Shown here: positions 26,249 through 43,065 of the stretch, piece after piece
Layout: every line of letters starts with the position of its first letter
How positions within the stretch are numbered: the stretch's first letter is position 1
Source of the DNA: Ficedula albicollis
Taxonomy: Eukaryota > Chordata > Aves > Passeriformes > Muscicapidae
Direction of reading: 5' to 3'
Assembly (NCBI RefSeq): GCF_000247815.1
Contig: NC_021677.1
Span: forward strand, 43,002,864 to 43,066,863
Length of the DNA: 64,000 bases
The notes under the pieces: generated by a model
Seen by the model: only the letters and a program-made list of their open reading frames with translations
What the model was told of the DNA's origin: nothing
Database searches by the model: none
Translations under genes and position numbers: made by a program

Positions 26249-27200
26249 GACTAGAATATTTTCAGTTGGAAGGGACCTACAACAGTGATTTAATCCAACT
26301 GTCTGACCTCTTCCTGGAATGTCTTCCAGCCCTTGTTTCCTCCTCCTCTGGGTACTTTCAAAGGCCTTAACATCCTTTCTCAAATTGTGGGGCACAGTGC
26401 TGAAGTGGGACCACACAAACATTGAATAGAGCACTTCTTTTGCCTGGCTGTTTGTGCTGGTTTTTATGCACCCCAGGACATGGTTTGCTGTCTTGACTGT
26501 GAGGGCACACAGGTGACTGGCACTCAGCTGCTGCCCACCAGCACCCAGATCCTTTTCTGCAGGGCTGCTCTCCAGCCACTCCTCTCCCAGTTTATACTTT
26601 TGCCTGGCCTTTCTGCATCCTAGGTGCGGGATCCAGTATTTGGACTTGTTCCGTTTCACACTGTTAATGATTCTCCAGTTCTTAAATCTATCTAGAGCCC
26701 TCTACAAGGCTTCTTGTCCTTCAAAGAGTTGACAGCACATTCCAGTTTGTTACTGACAGTAGACTTCTTAATACTGCATTCAGCTCCTGCATCCAGATTG
26801 CTGATAAACATACTGAACAGAGCTGTCCCTAGAGTGAACCCTGAGGAACAGCTCTGTGACCACAGTTGCCAGGCTGATGTAGTCCCATCCAGCACAGCCC
26901 TTTGAGCTCTGCTGTTCAGCCAGCTCCTAACCCAGCTCACTGTGCACAGCTCATCCCACAGCTCAGCAACTTGTTTGGATGGTGCTGTGAGGGATGGTAC
27001 CAAAAATCTTACAACAAATCCCAGGAAAAAACTGTGTCTACTGCCTCCCCTTCATCCATGAAACAGGTGATGTTACCTTTCAGGAGATTAAGAAGCCGGT
27101 TGACTGTCTCTGAGATGTGTTCTCAGAACTGTGCTGATGACAGCTGGTGGTGTCTTCATGCTGTGGATACTTCAGTACTGGGACCAGAACAGATGCTAAT
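26249..27200 (-). mobile_element. CR1 LINE fragment, 5'-truncated, inactive
   Basis: This non-LTR retrotransposon runs on the minus strand, with its 3' end near 26249, where agttggaagggacc matches the typical CR1 tail region. Two minus-strand open segments (26692-27003 and 26237-26659) encode consecutive parts of the CR1 ORF2 C-terminal reverse-transcriptase region. Visible landmarks are a SRAQRAVLDGTTSAW-like stretch, GTALFSMFISNLDAG, ESSPAEKDLGA and LGCIKTSTNS. The catalytic box, normally FADD in this family, is degraded (KKSTVSNKL), and stops separate the two segments. Upstream (about 27000-27200) homology fades. Only the last about 950 bp of a roughly 4.5-kb element remains. CR1 is the dominant LINE of birds and reptiles and copies itself by target-primed reverse transcription; this copy cannot. 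Confidence 0.92.
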
Positions 27201-30200
27201 CAAGGTACTTTAAAGAGACTGTCAGCCATAAAATTATTATGTGACTATTTGTGGGGTTTTTTTGTGTAGCAGCTGCTGGCGTCTTTCCATCAATTGTTCT
27301 TAGGGAAGTATCCTAAGAGATTCTCATTTTTCCTCTTCTGCTCTGCTCTTACAGGCCTTGCAAAAATATATAATATAAAGCATTTTATGCTGTTATCAGA
27401 GAATATGGATTGTTGCATGAGTTTATCCTTTTTCATCTTTTGTTAATTGTAATAAAATGCCCTATGTTTTTGTTTGTGCCGATGTCAGATGGGAGGAGTA
27501 CAGCAGCCATCATCCTGTGTTCTTTTAAAGGAAAAATAGGAGCTGCAAATGGACCCACTGGATCTTCCTTTAAAAAATGCTTTTAGACCACATCATTTTG
27601 AAAAGTGATAAATGAGAAAATGAATAGTCATAGGGACTTAATCTTACCATAATACAAAATTAGGTGGCTTCAAGGTGAGTTACAAATGTACTGAGGCCAA
27701 GAAAGACAGAAATTAAATATTTAATAGGTTAAGTCTAGTGCAATCAGTCAGAAGAATCAAGGACAAAAGAAAATTCATGGCAGTGACTGATGGCACATGA
27801 TTTCTCATGCATTGGAGTATTATCTAAACTTCTTTAGTTGTTTTCAAGTTTTTGAAAAACAGAAAAATGTCTGAAAAAGATAGTTGGAAAAATACTATTC
27901 TATTCTGCTCAAGTTTAATTAGTTAATTCTTTCAGAAATGTATCAAGAAATCCATAGGTTTTTTGGTTTTTCTTTTCCTTCCACATAAGCTGCAGAGAGG
28001 ACAGAAGGGTGGAAATGGAGAGAGACCTAAGGGAAAGGTAATGTAAGCTACAGGCATTGTACTGCTGCTTCATCTGACCTGCTTGCCCACATGTTGTCTT
28101 CAAAACTTGATTGTCAAGATAAAAGATATTACTTTTGGTATCCCAGTACATCTATGCCTGGAAGTAATGTCATCATCTCTCTGAATTCAGTTAAAGGAAT
28201 TTTCTTCACTTCTTGCCTGAATTACTGCATGTTGTGTTGTTGCAGTCTATTGAAAACCTCTTATATATTACTCATGACTGGAAAAAAAAAAAAAAAACGC
28301 CCAAAAAAACCTGGAAGGGAGGTATTGTAGATTGTAGGACTGTATTAACTGAGCAGGAAAGGCAGTTTTAATAGTAGTCCATAGGGAATCTGGGAGATTA
28401 TTTCCAAAGGAGGTATAGAAAGGAAGCAGCCCAATTTAGGCATAGCCAGCAAGAATAGAAGCAACACTTTCTTCTGATTGTTACAATCCTATAAGTGATA
28501 GGAAAGAATATAGGAAAAAGTGTTCAGTGGTAGTAAAAGGAAATATTTGGAGAGAGAAGTTGAGGAGCTCAGTTTCAGACATACTAGCATTTAATTAGAC
28601 AGTCCAGAACCTTTTGTCCAGTTCTGCAAGTAGGCTAAACATTGTGTCCAGGCTGGCTAGAAGGCTAGGCTGAGGTTGAGTTGAAATGTAAGTTGGCAAG
28701 ATCAAGTAGAAACATAGGTTTGAATCAGTATAAATAATGTAAAAACCTGAGGCAGAATCTGATACAAGAAAAGACTGGATTGAAGGCATTACATTTCCAC
28801 CAATACACAGTTCTTCTCTCTTTAATATTCCAGCCAGCAGCACCATTGATGCCTTAATGGAATGTCCTTTTCATACAGCATACACAACAATTGATCTTTC
28901 TGCTCTCTAATTTATTAATTATAAATATTTATGAATTATTTATTATTTAGTTTTAAAAAATGCTTGTTTAGAGCAGCTGATGAGGTGCTGAGTTATTATA
29001 GTGCCATTAATGAACAAATCATGAAACAGAAATTTTAATGCACTGAATACTGAACAGGGAAATTTAACTGTTAGAGTCACTTCAAATAACTGTTAGGCAT
29101 TTACAAGAAAAGAATTTACATACTTCAACTGGTAAGCTTTTGTGGTGTTCACAAAGGTGTATGATAAAAAAAAATTAGGGGAGTATAGTTGTGAGATAAC
29201 CATGTGTCCATTAGATGCTGGTCAATCTCATGTCACTCCTAGATACTGATGTCAGATTTACCTACAACTGTCATGGTATTTGAAATGTGTTGTTTCCTCT
29301 TCCAAGAGTGAGGATGTTAGCCCTCAGAAAGCTTTTTCTATTAAAAACCTGAAAATACTGTTAATTTGTGCTTGGTTTCTCTGAAGAATGCAAATACTGA
29401 AGGAAGATTGCTTGGGGTAGATGATTTAACCATATGGATTTAACCATAAGGAATCAAGGGTGCAAGCACAGTAGCATGCTTTCATTTTAATTTAATTTCA
29501 TTGGTTGTTGGATCTCTTAAAAGGTGGAATAGAGCTGAAAGGTGGAATTCAGCAATCTAGTATTTGGTGTTTGAATACCCCATACCTAACAATACCAATG
29601 GGAGGACACTTGTAAAAGGGAGAAAATTGGACCACGTGTAGCTACATTTGTCCTCTTTGCATCTAGAACCTGATGCTCTCAATCAAACCATGCTTTGAGA
29701 AATAAGAAACAAACCAGGGGTATGTCACAGGACTGCATCTCTACAAGAATTAGACAACTAAAGAGCATGGTATGTTTCTAGAGATGCTTCCACACCTTTC
29801 TGAAGGGAATTATAATACTTTAGTCAGTCACAGGCCCTCTACTGCTGATGGAAGTGATCTTTGAGCTTCAGTGGGAAGGGAGAGCCATCCATTCAATTAC
29901 TGTGTTTGGCTATTATTTTCAATTTACATTACCATGAATACAATAGTTCTTAGATTTTCTCTTTGTTCTTCTTAGAAACCTCTAACAGAATAATACTATG
30001 GTAGATTCCCAATATTTCATCTGAATTCACTGTATTCCTACTTCATGTTGTGTGCTTTGGGTTTAATCAAGTTTTTGCCACACAGGAAAATTTAACTAAA
30101 AAACATGGCCAGATTTGGATCTTGTTTCATATCTCCTGCTATATGAAGTATGTGCTGCATGCAGAATTTGCTCTGGTTTAACTGAGGTGTCTAATCAAGA

Positions 30201-31146
30201 ATATTTAAACAATATTCAAAATGGGGAAAGAAACCCCACTCATCTTCCTTGAGTTGATAGTGGTGCATTCAGCTAAAACTTGTGAAAATCATTCCTGCAA
30301 ACAGTCTTTAATTGTACTACCTTCCATTCTCTTGGGATATTCAGTCCTTAATTTCTTTTTTTCCTTTTAGTTAAATAAGATGAAGGTCTTTGAGGGCATG
30401 GTGAATAAGGGTGCAGCTCTCATGGTAAGGGATCAGTTGTGTGTAAATAGCTGTTGTGGTTCTTTACAACAAGGATTAGCTGTGAGGTAGGAGTGTGGCA
30501 GCTTCCCAACTGTAGTAATAAGCATTACTACATGTGTAGGATGGATGAAAAATGGAACTTTGATTGATAGACTTAGTGATGAAATTCTGCAGTTTACAAG
30601 GAAGTATCTTCAGCTCTGTCATCATTTCTCAGCTGTCTCACAAGGACCTATTACAGAGGCAGTGGTACACTTTAAAAGATTTCAGCTGCTCAGAAAGAAG
30701 CTTCTTTTATTTCCCCCTTCAGCAGCTGCAATGTTTATATGTAGAGATAAAGCCATTGTGTCATATAAGCATAGGACACTCATAGAAATGCACTTCAGCA
30801 GCATCTCATCACAAGCAGCACAGCTTTAGCTGCATTTCACAGCTGATGTATGAATGTGTGATTCCAAGTGCATAGAGCATCTATGATAGGCTGTTCCCTC
30901 TGCTCTGCTGCTCCGCACTGTCTTTTAAACCTGTTTCCTCCTCAGCTCTATCACAGGTTGATCTTTGCCAGCTGCTTTACCAGCTCAATCAACTATTATT
31001 TGCAGGCTGTCTGCAAAGTACTATTCCCCCATTATTCTGGGTTTTGGTATTCTTGTATGCAATTTCCATTTACTCTATGAACCACTCTTTATCCCACAGC
31101 ATGCTATGGATAATGTGCCACTGTAACTGCTGAACTGACCTACACC
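27201..31146. other. Non-coding, two possible conserved blocks
   Basis: Unique AT-rich DNA. About 27430-27660 and 28895-29060 have a dense, non-repetitive, ATTA/TAAT-rich texture compatible with conserved non-coding elements (untested). An A run lies at about 28281-28295. Small open frames at 30545-30829 and elsewhere show no recognisable domain. Confidence 0.45.
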
Positions 31147-31147
31147 A

Positions 31148-31320
31148 CAGTAGTGATCTCCATACTTTTTTGATTTCACCTCCTTCACCTAATATTGAAA
31201 AGTATTTGAGCTTGCACCCCCTACATATGGGTATTTATTTAGTCATGACTATTCTTGTACTACTAGATATATGTGCTATTGTACTAATATATTGTGTATA
31301 TTATTAAATGTACACAAAAA
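31148..31320 (+). mobile_element. Possible hAT-like DNA transposon end
   Basis: The stretch cagtagtgatctccatac followed by a T run and a C-rich strand resembles the terminal inverted repeat region of hAT/Charlie elements (CAG-N-G-N-TCTC-A then T-rich). A matching inverted end was not found downstream, so the right boundary is arbitrary. The resemblance may be chance. Confidence 0.25.
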
Positions 31321-34280
31321 TATAAATTAAAAAAGGATAAGATTAGGATGACAATATTTTGAAATAATTATTTGATTTCATTTATTCTTAGAACAGTAAA
31401 CCTTTTTGTAGTCATACTTAAAATGTCACCTGTCTTTGAAAGGACAGATTGTGTTTATTTTTTTTAATATATTTGCTAGGTAGCATACTGCTGACAGCCA
31501 TTTGTCATCTCAAAAAAGGTCAGCAAATTTGGAACATTTGGTTCTTTGTAAAAGAAAAGTATGCAACTCATCCTTAAGCTGGATAGCTAAATGAAAGCAT
31601 TTTGCCACAGGATAACCAGACAACTTCTCTTTGGTGCAGAAGATTTTCACAATCCCCACCCCATCTAAATTTTGTAAAGAATCTGCAGATTTAAAGTCTT
31701 GCTAACTAAGAAATGCATGTAAGTTTGTTGCCATGTTGTTTTCCATGTCTTATTCCAGTTGTTTTCACCATGGCAGGAGGAACAAGCATTTCACCAGGGC
31801 TATTTGGCTTTTTTTCTTTCATTTTTAAGTAAGAAATCTCTTACTGCTGAACAGTCTTTAAGTCCTGTAAAGTGCTGGATATTGCATGAATAAGATGTTT
31901 GTATTCATGTCCTGGATGCTTTGTTTTTAAATGCCTTGCTAATTGTGGAGGCTTAATACTATCTCAAGGCATAGTGTATGTTTAGGGCAAGGTTTATCAT
32001 TAAGACCATGGATGAAAATGTGTATTTCAAATAATCTTCTTGATAATTACAAAAGATGTTTGGCCTAGTTTTTGTCAGATCAAATTGTCACTGTTTTTAC
32101 TTCATAAAGTGGCTAATGAGTAGCTTGAACTAGGAGTAGTGTCAACTCAGCCATTTTTTGTTGTTCACTAGTGCTCATGTTATCAGTCTTCTCAGGATGT
32201 GGTTTCTTTGTAGGAATATTTTTTAAACAGTTGTCCATTTTTGCAAGGTTTAGTTTAGTTAAAACTAGTTAGTATAATCCATAAATCAACTTGACCAGGA
32301 GTCTGTAAACATCAATATTACAATATATGCTGAAAAATGAGTGGACAGTTAACAGTATTGCTTTGAGCCCTTTGCACCGTGGAGCAGCCACTCTTTTCCC
32401 AGGACATCTGGCAGGCCATATGTGACATGGGACCCTCTGACATGCTGGCAGTCATATTTATGTATGTCCCAGAGGCTGCCTAAGAACCATTCCCTGAGCA
32501 ACAGATGACAAATAACATAACTATGAGATAAATTCCAATTGATGCTGCAAAGCTTTCAACTTACATCTATCATTCCAATGCTTATTGATTAATGGTGTGT
32601 TTTCCCAGCCCATATTTGTCATGTCAATTAATGAAGTATTCTCTTAGTATGAGGAACAAATGGATCTTTTAGAGAAGTGTTTGCTGTCCTTGTGTGTGAA
32701 GGTAAAACTACTCGTAAAGTTTCTATTTTATTCCAGCAAGGTTTTAGGCCTCTTGATATTCTGCAGAAGGGAAGGGGGCATGAGATTGGTAAAGCAGGGC
32801 TCTTTCTGGATTTCAGTAAAAAGGCCAGGTGACAAGATGGCTTTGTAAGATATCCACTTCAGTAAGAGAGGAATAGTTAGCAATTTTTACACTCTTCCAG
32901 AGTCTGGGAACCTTGTTTTTGTGCTGCACTGGGTGCAGCCCAGATGTATTTTCCCACAGCCCTTTGCCCAGATCCTGTCTGCAGAGAGTTTCCTGCCTCC
33001 CTCCTGTTCTGTAGCACTTTTATTTTGAGTAACAGAGTCATGTAACAGCTCCTGACAGGTTGTGAGGTTATCTCTGTCACATCACCCACCAGCCAGAGCA
33101 CAGGCTGGCACAGGGCACTCCCACAGCTTCCCATGCAGTGGCTGATGCTGCTCTGCAAGGGGCTTCTCAAGCCCCAGGCTCCAGCAGAACCAATGGTCAG
33201 GTCGAGATCACTGCCTCCCCAAATACACCTTCTGAAGGCTCAGTACTCTAGGTAGGAAAAACACACATCTCTAAGCAGAGAACATGGCTCATATCTGGGG
33301 TGTCAGTAGTTCCCCCCTGAAGTTTGACAAAAATGGAAAACACTATCACAGGTGATGAGAGCAATAACAGGTTTTACATAGCTCAATATTAAAAAAAGAC
33401 CAGGCAGCACTTTAGGTAGTTGGAAGATCTAGAGGATGGGCAAACTAACTGCAAGACTGAAGATCACGAAGATTTGACATAATCAAAAGTGTTTCTCTGT
33501 TATTCTCAAAGTGACTACTGCATGACATTTTAAATTTGATCCAGTTAAACAGAACAAAATGTGTATGAGGTACTCCTGTGCATTGGTCTCCAGGACACTT
33601 CAAAAGATAAACTGGCTTTATAAGAGATCTTTTAAAAGCTGAGAGGGATTCATTCCATAGTTTCGGGTATTTAAAAATAGAAGAGTTCATAATTTTCCAC
33701 AAAGTGAGAGGCAAAATGTGACTTTTATATCCTTTCCAGGTGTCACTGGGCAAGAGGTCACTGACTGATTATGAAAGTCAGTGTTACAACACTATTTCAT
33801 AGCATAACTCCTTGGACTACATGGAAGGAACTCTGAGTGGCTGAGGGTGAAGAAAGCTCAAATTACTTTTCTCAAATTTTTTCTGTCTTGTGAATTAAGC
33901 AGTTTTGTAGAAAATTGTGTTTTGCTGGAATAATGGTCTTATTTATAAAGGGTGAGGGGTAGCAGTTTATAAGACTTTCACCGCTTTCAGTACAGTAAAT
34001 CAACATTAATTTCAGCCAAAATCTAGTTATTTCTTTGACTAGTTTTGTTCTTAGCAAAAGCTCTGAAAGGCATTTATTCTTTAGCAATCTGTACATAGAT
34101 ATTAGGGGCTCATTTATCAGCACAATTTGACCTATTTGAAGTTATGGAAACCAAGGAGAAAGAGCTGAGATTGGAATGTAAAACCAGCATTTTTCAGGCT
34201 ATAGAGGATCATATGCATGGTCTAAAGATGGGGGAATGGCACTGTAAATAAATATATAATCTGTTACACACCCCCACAGT
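31321..34280. other. Non-coding, one GC-richer patch
   Basis: Unique AT-rich DNA. About 32880-33190 is GC-richer, with a minus-strand open frame of 97 codons and an AATAAA on the minus strand near 33027. It could be a decayed LTR, but I recognise no LTR ends. Nothing else supported. Confidence 0.5.
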
Positions 34281-37568
<3,288 letters not shown>

Positions 37569-37693
37569 CTATCAAAAATTATTTGTATCTTAAGGAAACA
37601 ACACTAAGCAGTTTATAATTGCTTCTGGACACTATCAAAAATTATTGTATCTTAAGGAAGCAACACTAAGCAGTTTATAATTGCTTCTGGACA
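37569..37693. repeat. Two-copy tandem duplication, 63-bp unit
   Basis: Copies begin ctatcaaaaattatt at 37569 and 37632 and end gcttctggaca. I see one T insertion/deletion and one A/G substitution between them. Confidence 0.93.
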
Positions 37694-38689
37694 AATAGAG
37701 GGCTTCCCAATGGCAAAATTATCTGAGAAGGAACTGGTGACAGCTGTCACCTGTTGGAGACAGAAATAGGCAGAAGACAATGTGGCTGTTCCCTGACCAT
37801 GCTGGCTTCAACCTGCTATCTGAAATAATAAAAAGGACTCCAGTATCAGTGTATCTGCAGTTTCTGTACTTTTTTAGGCAATATCCAAGTGTTAAAATCC
37901 AGAAGATGTTAACCAGAGCTGAGAACTTGTATCCTGGGAGTTTCTGTTGGTAAACCAGTTGTTTGGAGTTACTAATAGAGCAGCTCCCTCTGCCTGCTGA
38001 AAATTCTGAAGAGCTTTGTCTACAGCTCCTTCTGAGCTTGACTCAGATCTAGGCAGTGGATAAATTCTGCTTAGACCATGACAACTTGTTAACTTTGCTT
38101 TGTCTTTTTTTAAATGTTGTGAGCAGCTGCAGTGCACCCCCTGCAAAGGGAGTACGTATTTCAGACTAGCACAGCAGAGTCAGAGCCAGTCCTTGGCTTG
38201 AAAAAGTAATGATTAAATTATCTAAAACAACAAGTGAGTATCTCTGGGTTAGCGTTTCCGAACCAGCAAGGAACAGTAAGTGCTAGGTTGGGATAGATAC
38301 TGAATTAGAGGGTTTTTTCCCTATTACTTTAAAAATCTGGGTTTTTTTCTTTAATGCTATGCAGAATTTCTACTAACAGGAAAGTATAGTGTGTTTTGAG
38401 AGGCTGTGTGGTTATTGCCTATCCACCATTAATTAAAGTCCTCAGAGGACCAAACATGAAATTGATTCTGGGAAGGCATGCTGATGTATTTACTGCAAGC
38501 TTCCCTCTGAAAGAGAGGGAAAAATGTGATTCCACCCCACGTGCAAGCATGATGATAATCACCTGTGGGATTGGAGTTTTCAGAGCACCTGTAACATCAG
38601 TTGATTGGTAAGATGAAGACTCAGGATATGACTACTCTGGACCGTTAAATGTACCAAAGAATATTTTATAAGAGGAAGCACTGTGAAAG
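37694..38689. other. Non-coding, no recognisable feature
   Basis: Unique DNA with no recognisable gene or repeat. Confidence 0.6.
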
Positions 38690-38970
38690 CTGAGCCCAAA
38701 TCCCTCCTCATTAATTTATTCTTTTCCTCTGAACCTCCCCTCTGAGGCTCCATTTAGCTATCGGCTACTTAATTTCAGATCCTGATTCTGGGGTCTTGTA
38801 TTTTCTGTGCTGCATTGCTGAGAACAGACATAAAGAATGAAAGAGGCTTTGGAGGGGCAGGATATTGCAATTACGTAAAAAATAAACACTGAAGAACAAA
38901 TGGCAAAAAGATCAAATGCTCATCCTTGTATCCAACCAATTATAGCCTTCTCAGATCAATATTTCGTGCT
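38690..38970. other. Possible conserved non-coding element
   Basis: Dense, homopolymer-poor sequence containing AT cores such as cattaatttattc and a mid-GC stretch. It forms a cluster with the block at 39640-40080. Regulatory role is inferred from texture only. Confidence 0.25.
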
Positions 38971-39639
38971 ACCTGTGAGGAGTAGATGTGTTCTTGACTG
39001 GCAGACATTTAGCTGAAGAGAGAATTGTGGTGGCTTGAGCAGCCTGCCCGGTGCATAAGACAAGTATGTGATAATAACTGTGATTATTTATGAACTTACA
39101 TGCATGTGAGCCAGTCCAACTGCTTTGCTTATTTAGCAAAGTTCTAGAATCTCACCTTGAAATTTCTTATCTGTAGAGATGCTGAGCTGCTGGGTGCTCT
39201 CATTTTCAGCCTCAAATAGCAATCCCAGAAAGGATTGTAGAAATCCACACTCCATGAAATTTATTAATACTTCAGATTTTACCTGTCAGAAATTGTCCCT
39301 GGATTGCCTAGAGGCCCCTGGGATCTGTTGACTGTGTCCCACTTTACCTCTAAATTTTTGTAGGAAGAAAGGAATAATAAACCCATACACTGCAAAGCAA
39401 TATTCTGACACAGTTTTTCTGTCTTTCTTTAAACGTGTAGATCCCTAATTCATGAGACTGCATAATTATATATTTGCTTATGAATAATACACTATGTGGG
39501 TTTCTGTTCCCAGTTCCCCACCTCCTTTTTCATTCTTGTTTGGATGCATACTGTAATTGAGCTGCTTCCCAGAGGGGCATCACAACACCCTACAACCAAC
39601 TGTGAGAAATCCTCATGTCTTGCATACACCCTATTTCTC
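38971..39639. other. Non-coding, no firm feature
   Basis: About 39060-39160 has a conserved-element-like texture (gattatttatgaacttacatg context), but this is weak. Nothing else seen. Confidence 0.45.
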
Positions 39640-40080
39640 TCCCACACCCCGGCTCAGAGAATTTAAAGAGCCCTCATTAATTAACACTGAACCTTGCAGG
39701 GTATGCATGAATCACAGCAGCCGCGGTTAGGGACTGAAATTTAATTAGAAGCACATATTAGGAAGGTGATTTTTTGAAGTTTCAAACTGCAAGAGGTAGA
39801 AAGTTAGCCATAAGTATGTTGCTGTTTATGACTGGGGGAGTATGCGTTTAAGTGTGTGGTGGTGCCAGTTTTAAAAGATAAAAAATAAAGCTAACAAAAG
39901 TTCTTGCCTTTTCAAAGTCACTTCAAGGAAGGTTTTGCCAAAATGATTCATGAGGTTTGCTATTGCTCTTTAGAGATTGATGCTGACTGCATCAAAATCT
40001 AATGAGAATGCAGTACATGAAAAACTAGGATTTAAAAAATAAACACAGGAAATACAGGAAAGTATTTCAGTAATGATACT
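39640..40080. other. Possible conserved non-coding element
   Basis: Contains closely spaced homeodomain-type cores (cattaattaacac near 39674, atttaattag near 39738) around a GC-rich cagccgcggttaggg segment, with no simple repeats. This is the best textural candidate for an enhancer in the window. Conservation is untested. Confidence 0.3.
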
Positions 40081-43065
40081 ATACAATGTTATTATCTTTC
40101 TTTCCCAGTGTTTTGATTAAGACAAGATAGGCAGCTTCCACACTGCCTGTTTATGGAGGATGGAGGTGCCACACTATACATTTTTAGGTTTGCTGGCTAG
40201 AGGAAAGCAAGGCTATGACATATTTGATGAAAACACCCATGTCTTGACCACCTTTCTCCTACTCAGAGTGCTGTCATTTCATTGGGGTCTTTATAACTCC
40301 AGCATATTTAGTGTATATATCTTCTTTCAGGTGCTATTGGCATATTTTTTTTTTAAACCTAAAAACTTCTAGATGGTTACAAAACAAAATAGTAGATGCA
40401 AATATATGTATTGAAAATAATTCCTTGAAAATATACTTGTGCCAGTTGATGTCAGTAAACATTGCTATGTGATAGCAAAGATAGCAGATGTAGATGTATT
40501 TTGAGATAATGCATCTTCCTTAAAAACAGTGGACCAAAAGACCTGCTAAGTTTTCACACTTCTTTTGGTATAGTCAAAGGATGATAACACTGAAAAAGAG
40601 CTATGGAAAGAAAAGTAATTCAATTGTAATGTGATCTATATAGCTTACATATCATCAGCTGTCTGTGATCCTGCATTTTAAGTCCAGTGGTGTTTTCTGG
40701 GTTTTGTTTAAAGTCAGGAGAGGGATGGGTGCTCCCAGTGAGCAGATCATGCCTTTGGGATAAATGGGTAGACTCTCATTCTGAAAACGCTCCTACTCAC
40801 TGCTGAGTACGGGAGTATTCTAGTCAACTGTGAATTCATGTCTGAATTGTAGTGGCTAAGGCTGGGAGGAAACCCCCATCTTTCTGTAGGGAGATGGTAT
40901 TGAAAAACCTGTCCTGCTGTAGAGCTGATTGTTCAAAGTGATGTCCTACTGATGTGCTCTGTTCTTGTGTATGTCTGTTCCATAGTGCAGCTATGGAATC
41001 ACACATGCCTGCCTGTGATCCCAGTAGCTTTCAAAAACTAAAGGGAGTTTATATTGCTTTGTGCTTATATATGCAATTCCTAAAGCAAAGGAGAGAACAT
41101 TGCTTGGAAGTCAAGAACACTGGGAAAAATGTATTGGCCTTCCATATGGGTTCAGATTATGTTACAATTAAGTTCTACATTGCCTGAGTAAACATTTCCT
41201 GGTTTAAAGTGATGTTTGACATTGCTGTGTGCCACTAAGGATATGCAACGTTCCCTCTCATTTCAGGAGTGATGCAATTCATCTGTACAGATAGATCAAT
41301 GAGTCATGCTCACATACAGTGAGCCTGGTATTTACAATTCATGGTGTGAGGTTCTGGTACTCACTGTCTCACATACAGAATTAACTCCCACTCACAATGG
41401 TAACTTTCACATTTTCTGGAACTGTTCAAGGGGATGGATGCTTTAATATCAATGTTAACAATTTCTAAAAAAGTGGGTTGAATTTTTATTTGACAGCAGC
41501 CTCTAAAATTTGATAATTTGGTATCAGTTAGATGTCATCTCCATACTTTCAGTATGTTCTCATTTCTCGCAGTTGCTCTTCTTGGGAAGATGAAGGGAGA
41601 AGTTTTATTTATTTCAAATCTTACAAAATTTACACTTGGTAAAGCCGTGGAGAATTTAATCTATGCTAAATCAAGTGCTATAATAAAAGTGCAGAGTGAC
41701 CACAGATCCTGTTGGAACCATCAGCTCTGCTTTGCCAAAGTCAAACAATGGGGCTTGTTGCTTGAAACAAAGCAGAGTTTTACAAAGGAACAGTCACATT
41801 CTCAGGAAGTGTGACCATTAAATTTGTCTTGTCTATCCTCTGATGTGTAGTGATCCTGATTCTGTGAATAGTTGATATAATGAGCTGTCTACACAAGTGA
41901 AACAAGCTTTCTGGAGACTGGTGGAGCAAGCATTACTGTCAGCCATATTAGCACTGTTTTCACCTATATTTTTCCCATCACTACTGGGGTTTTTTGCATG
42001 AACCTGATTGTGAAATGCTGTCTTCGACTTTTCTGTGGCAAGTCTTGAATAATAAAAGCAAACACGCAGAACAAAAACAAACTCAACAAGTACTTGAGAG
42101 TTTCTTGTTACTTTCCATTATAAATCCTGGATGCTGTATTTGGTTTTGACTGTAATCCTTTTAATTCAACAAGCTATGGTAAGTGTGAAGGGAGCTAAAG
42201 ACCATTTTAAAGACTGTAGGCTAAAATACTGTCTTGCTGGCAGAGCTGACACAAAAATAGGGCTTCAAAATTGTGTTGAGTGGAACCATTATTGAAGAGG
42301 ATCCCTTTAAGACAGATGGTAGAACTGACATTCCCACTGTGCTTATGGTCTTTAAATATATCTGTGTGCTTTTCACAGCAGAAAGTGTGCTAGCCTTGCT
42401 TCCTTGGCCCAGTTCAAATGGGGCTGTAATCACTTGGCATCTAAAATTTAAACCTGTACTTTCCCATTATGGCATTTCTCCCAAGCTAATAGTTTTTTGA
42501 GTGGACTGACTTCCCATTGGCAGATTAGTTCCTGGGCCCAAATTGCTTAAATGTATTTTATTGCAAATTTCATTTGTGCCTTCATTTAGTTGCTAACCAT
42601 TGTGTCCTGTCCTGGTTTCAAAGTGTGTCAGAATGCTTTGTGATGGTCTTAGTGGTGTGACTGTATAGAAAAGGAATTTTTATTTAATAGTGACTGTACT
42701 GTAATACATCTTTTTCTGGAACTTCAATGTGTTGTTCTATAACTCTTTTCTTCTAAGAACTTATGTAGAGAACAAAATTTTTTCCTACCATCTATGTTGA
42801 TTGGTGATTTAATCCATTCCTGTTGCTTCCCTCCTTCTGAGACTTGGTCTCTCTCACTTGCTTCTTTGTCTCCTCTATCAGTGTCTTTTCTCTGATCTAC
42901 TGCTAAACAAGTCCTGTTTGAAGACAAACCAAGCATTATCTGTCCTGCATCCCATTATGTTGCTCATTTATATCATGTATTCTTTATACTATGAATACTG
43001 TCCTGTCACTGAGTGTTGCAAGGCCACTTTCTTGATGGTTTCTTCTTGCTCTGTCACAGGATAAA
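40081..43065. other. Non-coding, no recognisable feature
   Basis: Unique AT-rich DNA. Open frames of 70-98 codons (for example 41518-41814) show no recognisable domain. Confidence 0.6.

Noticed and set aside
26237..27003. Minus-strand open frames as cellular genes
   Set aside because: Their sequence is the decayed CR1 reverse transcriptase, annotated as a mobile element.
32877..33190. GC-richer patch as an LTR
   Set aside because: A minus-strand AATAAA is present, but I could not identify LTR ends, a target duplication or a known family.
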